A stretch of 64,000 nt of DNA, taken from NCBI GenBank assembly GCA_023055355.1, contig JALJCS010000004.1:23505244-23569243 (forward strand), in the 5' to 3' direction. Below are positions 35,620-48,600 of this stretch, one piece after another. The position numbers and the translations under genes are program-made. Within the stretch, counting starts at the first letter, position 1. Each line of letters starts with the position of its first letter. The stretch is from Agelaius tricolor. Taxonomy: Eukaryota; Chordata; Aves; Passeriformes; Icteridae. Under the pieces are notes generated by a model, which did not search any database, had not been told where the DNA came from, and saw only the letters and a program-made list of their open reading frames with translations.

Positions 35620-38439
35620 AGTAACAGAAACATAGCAAGTGACTCTTTGGCATGGAGCCCAGATGAGATCAGCCTTTCAGCACTGCAAAACCCCGTAAGA
35701 GCTTTTCAGCTGATAGAACTTGAGAACAAAGAAACTTACTGACAAAAATTTACTTCCAAGTCAGAGAAAAGGAAAAGGTGAAGACAATTGAGGAGAACCA
35801 AAATGGCGGCACTGAGGTCAATAAAGAAAGAAGGAGAAGAAGTGCTCCCAGTGCCAGAGACACAATTTATTTCTGCAAACTGTGGTAGAAGACCATAGTT
35901 AAGAAAGCTGTCCCCTTGCATCTCACTGGATCCATGAGAGATGCAGAGGTCCACTCTCACAACAGAATGAGTGGATGCCAAAAGGAGGCATATGCACTCA
36001 CACAGACAAGAGACACACGGGCAACAGTTTTGGGAGCCTGTTTTGCCTGTGAGAAGCACTCAGGTTTGCACCAGATTGGGTGGGGTTGCTGCTCATGAGA
36101 AGAGAACCAAATTGGAGAAGTTCACAGAGAAGTGTCTCCCCTGATGGGGAGACCCCACAGTACAAGAAACAAACAGAATGAACAAAGAGAAGAAAATTAG
36201 AAGTGACAAACTGACAAAAACCCCATGTTTTGTCTTCCTGCACTATTGATGAGAAAGAGGGAGGGAGTGGGAAGAAAAAGGTGTTCTGAAATTTTATTTT
36301 ATTTTATTTCTCATTACCCTCTTTTAATTCTGTTAATAGTAAGTTTTTCTTTTACTTTCTAAGTTTGAGCCTATTTTGCCCTTAGTGTTTTCTCCTAATC
36401 TTTATCTCAACATGGACTCTTCAGAGATTTTTTCCCCTTCTCTGAAGGTTCATTTCAACCTTCCTCTAGTAGAGGAAAAGGAATTAATAGTTTTTTGTGA
36501 GTAGCTGATGCTTAGCCAGCATCCAACCACAACATTAGGCTAATATGAAGTTACAGCCAGTACTTCCGAATTCTCCACAGTCACACGTCTTCATGGCCAA
36601 GTAATCCAGCACAAGTGGAAGGAGAAAAGTTAAGACACAAACAGGAAGCCGTTGGTTGTTTGGAATATGGATTATTTGTGAAAACAATATACTTTGAGTA
36701 AAATTACCAAAATGTCACTAGCCTAACGGTTTCTCTAGGCAGTAAGACATGCAGAAGCTGAGAATCTGTAACAAAGCTGAAGGTTAAATGCACAGAAAAT
36801 AATGGTTTTTTAAAGTACAATACAATTTTTCCTCACAAATTTTCATGTTCCTCAGTGATCTGTCACAAACAGATATTACACCCAAGTCTATAACTTGCCA
36901 TTGAGGGTTTCACAGCCATCCACAATGGAGCAGCAGAGAATAGGAAGAGTCTTGAATTGTTAGTGCCGGTAACTTAGTTTTGATTTTTCTTTACTTTGTC
37001 TGCTACAAATACATGACCCTCAACACCAAAAATCAGCAGACTTACACCAACTTCAAGAAAGATTATACTATCTCCCCCTCTTGTGGATGTAGAGCTAAGC
37101 ATTCTGCAGCAATGTTCAATGGACAAAGTTCTCCAGAAAGGAAAAGAACAGGTGATTAAACTTAACAGCTTACAGTGAGGGCCTGCCTTCTGTTCATGTT
37201 TTGTTCTTAGTGCCCCTGAAATCACCAAACAGCTATACAGTGCTGGGTGATGTCTCATGCCAGAAACGCTTCCTGGTTACAACATAATATCATATATATA
37301 TTTTGTGCCATTTTGCATAGAGTCTATTTTACTCTAACTAGCTGAGACACAAATAAATGAATAATTAATATATGTACAATTTGTCATCTGCCATTTGAAG
37401 ACAAGCCAGAGCTACTCTGACAGCAAAGAACTGGGATAATGAAGGAAAGGAAAGAAATTTGTTGTACATAATCTGCTACTGATTTGGTTTTTTCTGTGAA
37501 GTCATCAAGGATATCTGTAGCAGCTGTCACATCACTTCACAAGCATTACTTTTATTCCAAAGTTCAAGAGAAAACAAAAAAAAGACATGAGCAATGAGAA
37601 ACAAAAAATAAAGGAGAAGTATATAAGGAAATTTTTAGAAAGTAAAGAAGGGACACAAAACCCCCCCCCAAACTACTGTGAAGAGGAAAAGGGGAAATAA
37701 AAGGCTAGTCAAAATTAAACTTAGGAAGTTCAGAGGATGGGAAGAAAAACAAGTGAGGTTCAGCATAGCAAGGCTTATATACTAAATGTATAGCTTCATC
37801 AATTCCTCAAAGCTGTTAAAAGCTGTGTTTGTACATACAGCACCTTAAAATCACAAAAGGAAATAGGAAAATAATTAAATGCACTAGCTTTCCTGCATTT
37901 TTTAGAAGATAAATTCTGCTAACAGAGCTTTTTGCAATGGTCCAAAATGAATATCACTCTTTCTGCCATTTTTTTATTGTAATGTTTTACTCCTGCTTTT
38001 TAAGTTCTTTCCTTAAAAATTTTTTAATGTTTTTGGGGTTCTTTTTACAGAATGTTTTACAATTTTGTCTTCTTAAATTTCACCAGAGACTTGCAAATCA
38101 AATCAGATCTCACTGATTTGATAGCTGCATTTACATGGTCCAATGGAACACAATGTGTTAGTGTTGTTCTCTCCGGAAGGTGAGTTTATTAGCAAATTCT
38201 CCCTCCCCTGTTTCTCCAGTAAGGTGATGTGATTAGCAGGGGTATCAAGGAAGATGTCAGCAGGTGGATAGAGAGAGATGTAAGGTGCCACTTGGTTTTC
38301 TTAGCTTGTGACCTTTGCTTGCATGACAGTGAAAAACAAAACCACATCTTTGACACAAAATAATTAGGACCCTTGCATTTCACCAGGTCAGAAAAAGAGA
38401 CAAAAGAACAATACTTGTTTTGCAGCCCCAGTAATTAGT

Positions 38440-38740
38440 CCTGGAGGATTTCTCCAACAGCTACAGTTGGCAAAGAGAGCCTGTGGAAAGAGCCACCACT
38501 CTTCCTATATATGCTGGCTGAGGAGCCTGCTTCCTGCTTGAAATTCAAATGAGCGCAGCTCTGACCTTTACTGTCACATTTTTCATTTCATCGACAGTTT
38601 ACAAGGCCTCTCCACCATGCAGGTCATGTTTTAGTTTAAACAGAAATACTCTCATAGGTGTTAGATGCTAGTTAATGATTATACTGAAATCATTCTAATT
38701 AGGCTCTGTTGTTACATGCTGCCCTTTGGGGGCTGCTGCT
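38440..38740. other. Conserved-noncoding-like block (candidate)
   Basis: Repeat-free segment with homeodomain-like cores ('ccagtaattagtcctggagg', 'gttaatgattatactgaaat') and the stretch 'tttcatttcatcgacagttt'. The composition is more even than the flanks. This is a texture-based guess. Confidence 0.27.
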
Positions 38741-41700
38741 GTTGTCACATAAAGTATTTTGTAGAAAAATAATTGGCCTGAGATCTTCTTTATTCTATTT
38801 TTTTTACTTTTTACATGATTCTGTATTTGATCATGAGAAACACTGCGCAAAACTTTTAGTAATGGCTCCTACCCATCATCCCACAGTTCAAAAAATGAAG
38901 GCTGGCAGGAAGACTTAAGAGATGCATGACACTTCTGAAATTTATTAACATGATCTGAGGAGGAAAATGTGTATTTTTTTAAAATTTCCTAGCCCACTAT
39001 CTTGCCATTTCTCTAAGAACCTGGTTCACACTGCAGCCAGGGGAGGTTTGCGGACCAGGGAGGCACTGCTATGCTTCATGCACTGATGGGATGACTGGGA
39101 TTAGGGAAAGCAGGAGGGAATTTGAGTCTACTGAAGAACTGAGAAATAGGACAGAGAAGAGTACATCAAGTAGCAAGTGAAGAAATGCAAATGGGGTAGA
39201 GAAGGTTTCATTTCAACCTTTTACATTTGGCAAGGGACATTAATATCATACGTTAGAGTACTAGAAGGGAATCTCAGCCACTACTTCTCTCCCAAGCATG
39301 TCTTCTTTCAAAAGATGTCATGCAAATGCCACTCTTTCTGTGTAGCTTACATTTTTAAAATGTAAAGTGGTTTTGGATGGGGAGGGAAAAAATTTTTAAA
39401 AAAAGGAAAAATAAAAAAAGATAAATCCTAGAACCTGAATTGCAGAAACTCAAATCACCCTGTTATTAGAGTGATAGTCAAGAATTTAGGAGTTTAAAAT
39501 TAGTCAATCTGTAAAGTTCAGATAAACTCTCTGAAGATATTCAAGGCCCCTTCAATACAAAACAGAGACTTCTTTCTATATTAACTGTTGTTTTCTCTCT
39601 TCTTATTTAAAAACTATCTTTTTTGTGATGAGCAACTGAGTTCATAATTAAAATGTTGCTAGTTCAGGCTGTTGAACTGTAGTCTTTTTTCTACTAGCAG
39701 TGATGTCAACTGCAGAGTTATCAGGACAAATTCTGCAGTATTTGTAAAGCAGTAAATCCATAATCACTATGTTCATGGGAACAGATTTCCAGTTTGTACT
39801 CCAGATACACAATAAAGTTGGCCCATTACCTGCAAGTATCTTCTTGGCTGCTACTACTACCAGTCTACAGCCATGGCAAAACATACTAATACTTATATCA
39901 CTGCCTAAATGAAGCATCAATAATTCAATTCCCATTTAAAAAAACAGGAAATTATTCATACCGTCAACCCTCACCATCAATAACAGAAGTAAACCTATCT
40001 CATTATCCAATTGCAATGTGTGCAAACAGAACTGCCCGTTGTTGACAATAAATATTTGATAAGTGAGGAAACAGGAAGGATAAACCAAGGATGTATGGAG
40101 TGGTTGCTTTATAGTTACCACAAGAATTGACCCAGATGGCAATGGTTTACCCTGCTTGTACCTCAACTTATTTTCTTTTCATCTCAACAAGAAAGTGATC
40201 CCAGCTGGGCTGGATATCAACCATGGATACAAACCATCTGTTCTCTTCCTGTCTTTGTTTATGGTATTAAGTCAAGCTAAATACCCAGGTTCCTATCAAT
40301 TTCTGTAATTCCCACATTGTTTTCTTTTAAATTAGCAATGAAGTGATAACTGCAGGGATCAATTAACAATATACAAATAACAAAATGTTTACTTGTTAAG
40401 GGTGCTTGAGCATGTTGTGATTTTACCTATGTTCAGGAAAAGCTGCTGCTAATTTTTGTGTAGCTTTAGCTTTATATTTACCAGTGAAATCTAAACAATC
40501 TATTCCTACAGAGCAGAGTTTGGCAGAATGTAGTATATTTTATGTATCAATTATAAAACTTTCAAAGAAATTAGGAATCAGCTTTTGGAAACATCAACCA
40601 ACAGGAGAGTCAGATGTCCAGGATCTAAAAGTCAGCTTCTCTCCCACTTGGAAGATGTTTTAAGCTCAGCCATTTTCACCTGAATTTTCACCATCACCTC
40701 ATTCAAAGGACAGTGATTCCTAGAAACATGTCACGATTTATTACTGAACTAAAACCACCTGTATGTTACTTCAGGAAGGATATGCTGGTAAGATACATAA
40801 TAAGCATAATTCTCCAGGAGATCGGTCAACTCTTTCACACTGGGCTTTAGCATATCTCCAGTGAGATCAAAGAGCATCTTTCACATGGCTGAATGCAAAG
40901 CCTAAGCTAAGCCAGACATGCTGCTGGGGTATGACACCATCCTTTGCCTCCAAGAGTCTCAGAAATGGTCCAAGTATCTTGTGACAAAAGCATCCAAATC
41001 TGTAAAACCATCTGCAGTCCAAAAGATGAGCCAGTATTTTTTCACTTCACACATGTCAAGGGTGCTTTGCAAAAGTGAGGATAAGTGAGGTATCACTGAT
41101 AAAAAGGTTAAAAAACAAAAGAGGGATTTCTAGTAGTCAGTTTCAGGCAGTAAAGTGAAGCTGTTTCCAAAGGAACAGTGCAAGGTCAGTGTCCGACTGC
41201 ACCACATGAAGCCTAGATAACTCTTACAGAAGAGGTCAGCTTGACACAGGAAACTGTAGTGTGTCCTGTGAAAATAGCTGGGATCCTTTATAATAACAGA
41301 GCTTAGGTGTGTGTACTGTCCACCAGACACAATCTCTGGATGGTGTTATTGTGCTGATAAAATTGTTTACTGAAAGAACAAACCAAACATTTTTAAACAT
41401 TTAAACATAATTCATTTATGAAATATTCATCTGCCAAAAATAAATTCCATTATAAAATTGTAAATAAAATAAAAACAAATAATTGAATGCAAATAAAAGA
41501 GAAAATTATAAAGGGGGAAAAAAGGCAAAAAAAAACCCCAACAAAACAAAAAACCCACAAGTTCCAGGCTGTCTCTGCAAAATTACTCATCAGCGAGGGG
41601 AAATTATACACACATTGCCACACCTACAGCATTATACCCACCAGCACAAAAAGCACAGCAATTTACAAGCACTAACAATTCTTGGCCACCGCCCTACCAA

Positions 41701-42959
41701 ACGTTGAGCAAGCAGTACATGTAGCTCTTACAGGAGTCAGTGTTAGCTACAAGAACTTCTGGAAGAAATCAGCAAGTCCTGAGGCTATTTTGCTCAGTAT
41801 GGTAGACACAAACATTTTGCTTGCACAGTGCTTCTATCAGCTTGTCTCAGTCTGCTCCAATATGGCTTTTCACTTTCATGGTCATATTTTGATACAGAAG
41901 AGCTAGCTGCATTGTAATTTCCCTTCCTCTAACCCACTTCCCTTTCTCTAACTACCTCTAATCCCTTTCTGGAAGTCTTTCTTCAGAACCTTCTTTCAAT
42001 TTCATCTTAAATTTAGTGAAGAGAATAAGAGTGAGTATGAGGCCTGCTCTGAGAATTCCTGAGAAACAGTGAGTGAGGCACAGGGAAACAGGGCAAGAGA
42101 TGCAGCGGGAACATTAGATAGGGACCAAAAGGTAAAATGCTTTATTTCAAGAATAAATGGACTTTTCATATTTCTATAATACTTCCATTAACTCTGTTGT
42201 CTGCAAATATTTTTATAAGCAATAGGAACATACACTAGCCTCCTCAACGGAAATTAGGAGAGAATTGCTTGAGCTGACATTAAAGGATGAGAAAGTCACT
42301 CATACAATATCTAGTATTGAATATTTAATACAGATATTGCCAGTTCTATTGCAAATAAAGAGACTGGATAAGTCAGATGACAGAAACAGAAGTGTGATGC
42401 AGGCTGCACTCCTTTAAAAATTGCTAAAACCAAAATATGGAGCCAAGAAAATAAAAGATATTGTCAAAACATTAGAAAGAAAAGAAACTTTGTCAAGGTC
42501 ATGGTGTGCGTCATCTGTCTCAATTCTGTTGACAGATTACCATGTGTAATAAAAACTATGGTGTCCTTTGCAAAAAACACAATGTTCCACATATATCCAG
42601 TGAAATGCACCATTGCTGGAAAGGGCCAGACCTTTCCACAGTAACAGCAGAAGGTGTTGGGTATAATGGATACATATCAAATGACAACCCTGTTGTTATT
42701 GCAACCCTTGGGGGTGGAGGGTTATTTGTTCAAAATTAGTATTTCGAGATATCAGCTTTATTTTGGGAAATACTTGTGTGTCCCTAGTAAGTTTTTTTAC
42801 TAGAATATCTTTTCTGTGTGTATTTGTTTTCTCGCAATAAACAATGTTAATTTGTTTAAAAATGAGCAATGAAATTGCCACTATTTTCAGCATTTATCAA
42901 TCCCAGAAGTACATAATTGTACGACTATTGACTTTGTTTAAATTAAAAATCTTAAAAGG

Positions 42960-43340
42960 AAGCTAAATTCTCACATCGGAAAAAATAAATCAGTGCTTTT
43001 AGTTCATTTTCTTATTCCTTCAGTTCTATGATTTATTTTTGGTCTTTGCAAAATGTGGTTTATAGATAATCTCTTTGGTTAGCACCAATTTCATTTGATC
43101 AAACTTGTCCTACCCACCACCTCCATGTATATCTCTCCCTATTCCCACTCCTTACAAAGACAAGCACTGACTTAGACAGCCTTGGCAAGCTGCTAATGCT
43201 GTGGATTAGTGTGTGCTGCCTTGAGTGAAATCAAGTTCCCTGCCCTTTGGGGACAGCACAGCCATCAGGTTTAATTTCATTTTCTGATATTTTAGCAGTC
43301 ATGTCAGGACTGCTGCAGACAAGTGAGAATGAAACGCCTT
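42960..43340. other. Conserved-noncoding-like block (candidate)
   Basis: Two repeat-free pieces (about 42960-43100 and 43185-43340) with sequence such as 'gctgctaatgctgtggatta' and 'atcaggtttaatttcatttt' that resemble vertebrate enhancer cores. No alignment evidence. Confidence 0.2.
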
Positions 43341-45008
43341 TTTGACAACAGTCTTCAGCACACCCCAGGAAAGGATGTGTATATGATTTTATATGAGAAA
43401 GAGGAAGTCAGAGGCTATCAAACACATAGACGATAGGACTAAATCAAACACCAAAGTGATAGATCTCAAATATAACTGGATATGCACTTGATGCATTTCA
43501 CAGTGTTTCCTTTTATTATTTTCCAGTTTTGCTACATTTTGTGGGACAATTTAATTCAGTGCATTTGTCCAGAAGTGAAATTCATATTCTTTTATGTTTC
43601 TAAAATACAATTATACAGACAAGCTAAAGGAAAATAATTATATAATTACATCACTGCAAGAAAACCACCACCACCACCAAAAAAAAAGAGAGTAAAAAAG
43701 GATCTGATCTATCAAAAAAAGAAGTTACAGGATACGTTTATACCTTTTTTCCAAGTGAGTGAACATTTCCTATATTATCCTTTGATAAAAAGTCAGAGTT
43801 TTCTGAATATAAAATAATATGATAAAACAAAGTGAAAATATTTAGAGTAACCAGTGAAAACTCTTTCTTTGCAAGCAGATTGAGATTCTGAGATCAAATT
43901 TTTATGTCTTAGAAAACCCCTCTGCACCTTTACACTGAAATACACATTAACAAAGTGAGTTTCATCCCACAAGTGCCTGAATTTCCTCCCCAGTCACAAC
44001 ACATTATTAAAACTAACTAATAAAAAGCAGATGTAAGATCATTATCTGTAATAAGCACTTTCAACACTCTCTACCCACTAGCATCTGACGAAAACATGCA
44101 AAGCAGACTGTGAAACAAAATTATGCAGAAGTGGCAGTAGTAAGCAGTTTTTGGACTTCCATATCTTCTGACAAGTGAATCACTGACTATACTGATTGTT
44201 TTAATGGGTTTGAAAACCAAAAGCATTGAATTCAGGGGTAAAGCAATCAATGATCTCAGTAAACTTTGAATAATACTCTGTGTGAATAAAGTTAGAGGTC
44301 TAAAGTCTGTAAAATAGAATTCTTTCAGAGATATGAATGAACGACAGAGTAAAGATTGCATAACTGTCATTCTTGGATTTGGGAAGGGGGGTGGGAAGGA
44401 TGGAGGGAGGAATTAGAAAGGATATCAGGTGCCAGGTATAAAATTCAGACATACTTATGCAATCAATCACAGTACATGAATGATCCTAGCAGAAACCTTC
44501 TGTAGGCAGCTATCTATCTATCTGGAAGAAATCCTCAGGAGAGTTAATAGCTGTGTCCAGGTTAAATGATAGGAGTAAAAGGCAGAGGTTCTGCTGTAAA
44601 ACAGATTTCTATACATAAATCATAACTTCTCCTAGGAATACAAATAATAGGAAATAATTCTATAAAAAACATGTAAATGGGAAAAAAATACACATATTAC
44701 TAAGCCAAGTTCTGCTCTTCATTTCAAAGCTTCCATTGACTACTGTAGTGGCTTCGTAGTGTGACAACTGAAACCAGCATACAGATGAACTGGGAAATCA
44801 CTGTCAGCTACTGATGCCCCACACCTGTGAAATGTAGAGGTCTGGTTCCCTATAAAAATTTCCATTTCTTGGATTGACAGGCTGTACAGGTTGGACTGTC
44901 AGAGGTCCTGGGTTTGGAAGGTCAGATTTGCTGTGATATGTATTTCCCTACTGGTAATGATGGAGAGAGGCCTGCAGTGAGGTGTTGGAGTGTCCCTGGC
45001 ACAAAAAT

Positions 45009-45067
45009 TTGATGCCCAATTAGGTTTAGAAATAGTGACAAAGAGTTGATGCCCAATTAGGTTTAGA
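45009..45067 (+). repeat. Perfect 22-bp direct repeat, 37-bp period
   Basis: A 22-base sequence (starting ttgatgcccaat, ending aggtttaga) at 45009-45030 recurs without mismatch at 45046-45067. Fifteen unrelated bases separate the copies. The perfect match implies a recent duplication, right at the edge of a conserved-element-like block. Confidence 0.95.
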
Positions 45068-45079
45068 TAAAGCTCTTCT

Positions 45080-45420
45080 CTGTAAACCTCAATTACCTGT
45101 GATGCCTTATGACATTCAGCGTTTACAAAGTATAATTACACAATAGTGTCTGACATTTAACGTCTATGGATAATTTAAAAGACTTCTACTTCAAAAGGGT
45201 TGCTCGTGAGCAACAGTAATCACTTCAATTAGCTTGGCACCATTACAATGTAACAAGACCATTTGACTGCCTATTAGGACCAGCCAAGCTCTTCAAGTGT
45301 GTTAATTTAGCAGTCATTGCTAATTTCTGGGCTTTGCTACATTTGCATAGGAAAACATAGCCCTGTAAGCCAGAAAGGGAGTTTCATTCCTGCAGCAACT
45401 TCCTATTCTTAGTGAGGTTT
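45080..45420. promoter_or_regulatory. Candidate conserved enhancer-like element
   Basis: A repeat-free block with dense transcription-factor-like motifs: an RFX-like palindrome (45199-45214), homeodomain cores (caattagc, ttaattt) and an octamer-like ATTTGCAT near 45350. This combination, in a gene-free stretch, resembles developmental or neuronal enhancers. Motifs are seen directly; the function is inferred and conservation is untested. Confidence 0.3.
45199..45214. promoter_or_regulatory. RFX-like inverted repeat
   Basis: gttgctc-gt-gagcaac: perfect 7-bp arms with a 2-nt centre. The half sites approximate the X-box half sites recognised by RFX factors (GTNRCC / RGYAAC): the right half fits and the left half has one mismatch. 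Confidence 0.4.
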
Positions 45421-45595
45421 TTGTGCTGTTGTTGTTTTCAGCCAGAAACATATTTCAAATCATGACTATTGAGAGAAAGAGGAGTTTGATTCACCAAGGG
45501 TCTTTTTCAGGATCTGGGTCTTAATTATTAATATAGTTTTCAAGTTGTTTTTTTTTAGCTGCTCAAGACAAGAGATCCCTGGATTAAAAATGAAT

Positions 45596-45619
45596 GGGGG
45601 GGGGGGGGGGGGGGGGGGG
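45596..45619 (+). repeat. 24-G homopolymer
   Basis: Twenty-four consecutive G in AT-rich DNA. Such runs are unstable and hard to sequence, so the true length is uncertain. It can supply all four tracts of a G-quadruplex by itself. Confidence 0.95.
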
Positions 45620-48600
45620 AGGAATTCTCTATCCTTTCCATGACCCCTTTATGTAGTATTAAAGATTTATCCCGGGGGAACTATCAGTATCTTCAGGTTT
45701 TTCCCAAAGCTCGTTTAGGCCTTGTTTAAATTTACTGGCCAGTCAAGGTATTATGGGGACTGGGACCAGGTAGGGTGTTACATCATCACTTCTCTATTTT
45801 CAAGCACTTGATATATAGTATGAAATTCTGCAGAAGCGGGAAAGCTCTGTAAAGTAGAAGAGTTGTCCAGGGAGAAATCTTATCAGTTTAGTAATTCCCT
45901 TTAAACTATTGGGACTAATCAAAGGACTCAAGTCGAAAGATAAGTTATTTGTGCCTCTACAAGAGAATAGGTAGGCTAGGATGGCTATAAGCAAACAGCA
46001 AAAGCTGAAAGTTCAGATCCTATAAAAGAACAGTTCCCAAATAATTTTTTTTTTTAAACTTTCACAAAAAACAAAACCAAAACAATATGAGGGCTAGTCC
46101 TCCTCATGAAAAATCTCAGCACAGATGCTGAAATGCACATGAATATAAATGGAACAATCCATTTATTAATTGGAAGACTTAAGCAGCAAGTGGTCAGCAT
46201 TTGTAGCCCTGCCATAAACTCAAATATGTATTGTCTATCACTTAGGGAAATTTCTTAATGTCATTGCTGCCTTCCATTACAGTGATGTTCATTTTTTAAA
46301 ACACTACTGAGGCATCATTTCTGTAAGGGATTATAAATATAGACTTTACTTATCATGCTTAGTATTTCTACAGTACAGATGGTGAATTAACTCAAATACA
46401 ATAAAGCAAATACCTACAACAAGAAAATTTCTGGCAAAGGGATAGCCAAAAAAGAAAAGCATCCTCCCTCATCTAAGTCTAGTGGGGTTGTACAAACTTT
46501 ATTCTAGTAACAACAGTAGTCCAAAATACACTTACAATACCTAAATATCATTGAAATTTGATCTCTTGGAGAGTATGAGGGAATTGCAGTGGAGATTAGG
46601 CCGAATACGAGCCAAAAAATGCTCTAACCACAAAATAAGACAAACGTCACAGAGACTACATTTTGACTTTGGCCAGAAGATGGAGGAAAATTATTGTACA
46701 TTTTCTTTGGCACTGCTAATTTGGTACCAGCAATATTGTGTTCAGCTTTGGCACAATTTTCTGCATATTTTAAATCAGTGACTATATTTTTAAGAAAATA
46801 ATCCTGAAGATAAATGCTGAAGTGACCTAAACCTTTCATCTGTGTATCCCCGGTCTGGAATGCTTACAAACCACACCCCACCCCCATCCCCCATAATTTT
46901 CTCATACGCCTTCTTAAACTTCCAGTTCCAAGCTAATGTATACCAAATGTACATGTCAAAGATTTTTTTTTTATGTCTTTCTAATAGGAGCAACAAAGCT
47001 TACAAAAAATGTGAGTGAAAGTCATTTCATTTCCACAGGCTTCTATGATGAAAAGTTAACCCCTACCACTTTAATTCATCAGTAACCATTCCTTATATTC
47101 AGATGGGAATGACACCACTAATGAGCTAAATACTTGATGACTTGAAGGTTGAAGGACTGAAAGGCACATCATTATATTGCTTCTCTTAGAAAATGAGGAG
47201 AGTTCATAATCCTGACCATGTGTTAATAGGAGCAAGCAATTACGTCCATATGATAATACAGAAATAAGGGGAAGTGTCAGTTAAAATTGCCTTGAAGTGG
47301 TCAGGTGGAGAATTCAAGCAGAATTCAGTGAAAGAAAAAGTTTCATGCAAAATTTTCCCTTCATATCAATTTACCTCCTTGACCAGAGCAAAATCAAGCT
47401 CTGTGTGTTTGTACATTTCAAGAAGCTTACATTACTTCTATCTCATTTTCAAAGATGTCAGAAAAGTTTAACAAAATTTCCAAATGCATTACAGGAGTAG
47501 AGTACATGAAAATTACATAATATCATAATTTAGGTCAAGGAAGATTTGATTAATGGATACCACAACATCTTGACACATGTAATTTTGCACCAATATAACA
47601 TTTTTATCCTTTTCCAGAAATGCTAGGCACCAGCAACTCTCAGGCCCATCTTTAAAATACAGTATTTAACATAAATTTAGTACAATATCAGACAGTATGA
47701 TTCTGGAAATTCCTGCCATATAAAGGAAGTTTTATGGCTTTCCAGAGCTGGAGAAACACTTCCTCCTTGTTTTTCTACCTTCAGCATCACAGGTAAGATA
47801 TGCAAGCAGAGATAAAGGAACATGATCAAATCTCTGCTCATGCTACAGTGATCCATTTGCTGACTACAATAAATCTATAAATACACACAGACAGACAGAC
47901 CTTTGTAAATTGTTAAAAGTGCCACCCCTGATCTTGTCTAGGATTAAACAGGAAAAGAATAAAAGTGGACATTTTCATCCAGTTCTCTAGTGTAACAAAC
48001 ACAGCCTGCACAAATTGCAAGGACTACCTCTGACAAATACCAAAACCACCAAGAGGATTTCAGACCAAATTCTCCACCTCTATTTTCTTCATTTATTCTT
48101 TTGCAAAGTAGTACAATTCAAAGATAAAAAATACAGACAAATGAAAAAACATATAATCAGCTTTATTGTACTTTTCATAGAAACAATCAGACCAATATAT
48201 TTTCTTCCTTTAATCTACAAAGGAAAAAAAAAGAGAGTGAGAGAGAGAAATTGATTATATACATACGCAGGAAATCAGACTGATGCATTTATAAGGGGAA
48301 AAGAAAATACCAGCATAAACCTGATTCATCAGCCAAACTTCTAGGAGAAAAGGGCACATGACATATTTGTTCAATATTGGAAAATCTTCTTTAATTTACC
48401 CACTGTAAAAACTCCCTCAAACTTGCATCCTTTATAAGAGACAAGGCTCATCAGAACACCATTTTAGAAATTCTTCTACAGCCCTTCTGGTGTTATTTCT
48501 TACAATAAACTGGCTAGTATATGATTACTCTTTACAGCACAATTTTCATGGAGTCATATGCTCATTTTAAGGTCATGCTCACTGCACTCTTCTGAGGTAA

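Larger units (their letters stand above)
35044..36534 (+). mobile_element. Long solo LTR of an avian endogenous retrovirus
   Basis: Starts 'tgcattggtttgcatggctt' and ends in CA within 'catccaaccacaaca'. I recognise this sequence pattern as a long LTR type common in bird genomes; I do not assign a family name. The flanks read atagg (35039-35043) and ttagg (36535-36539), a 5-bp target duplication with one mismatch. No gag, pol or env remnants adjoin it, so it is a solo LTR left by LTR-LTR recombination. It is about 1.49 kb long, carries promoter-like boxes near 35.2 kb, a 140-bp internal duplication and a GC-rich inverted repeat. Several open frames on both strands inside it (35110-35454, 35196-35633, 35336-35653) are LTR artefacts. 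Confidence 0.85.

Noticed and set aside
35196..35633. 145-codon minus-strand frame and overlapping 114- and 105-codon frames
   Set aside because: All lie inside the solo LTR, and the repeated Trp/Cys-rich pattern reflects its 140-bp duplication.
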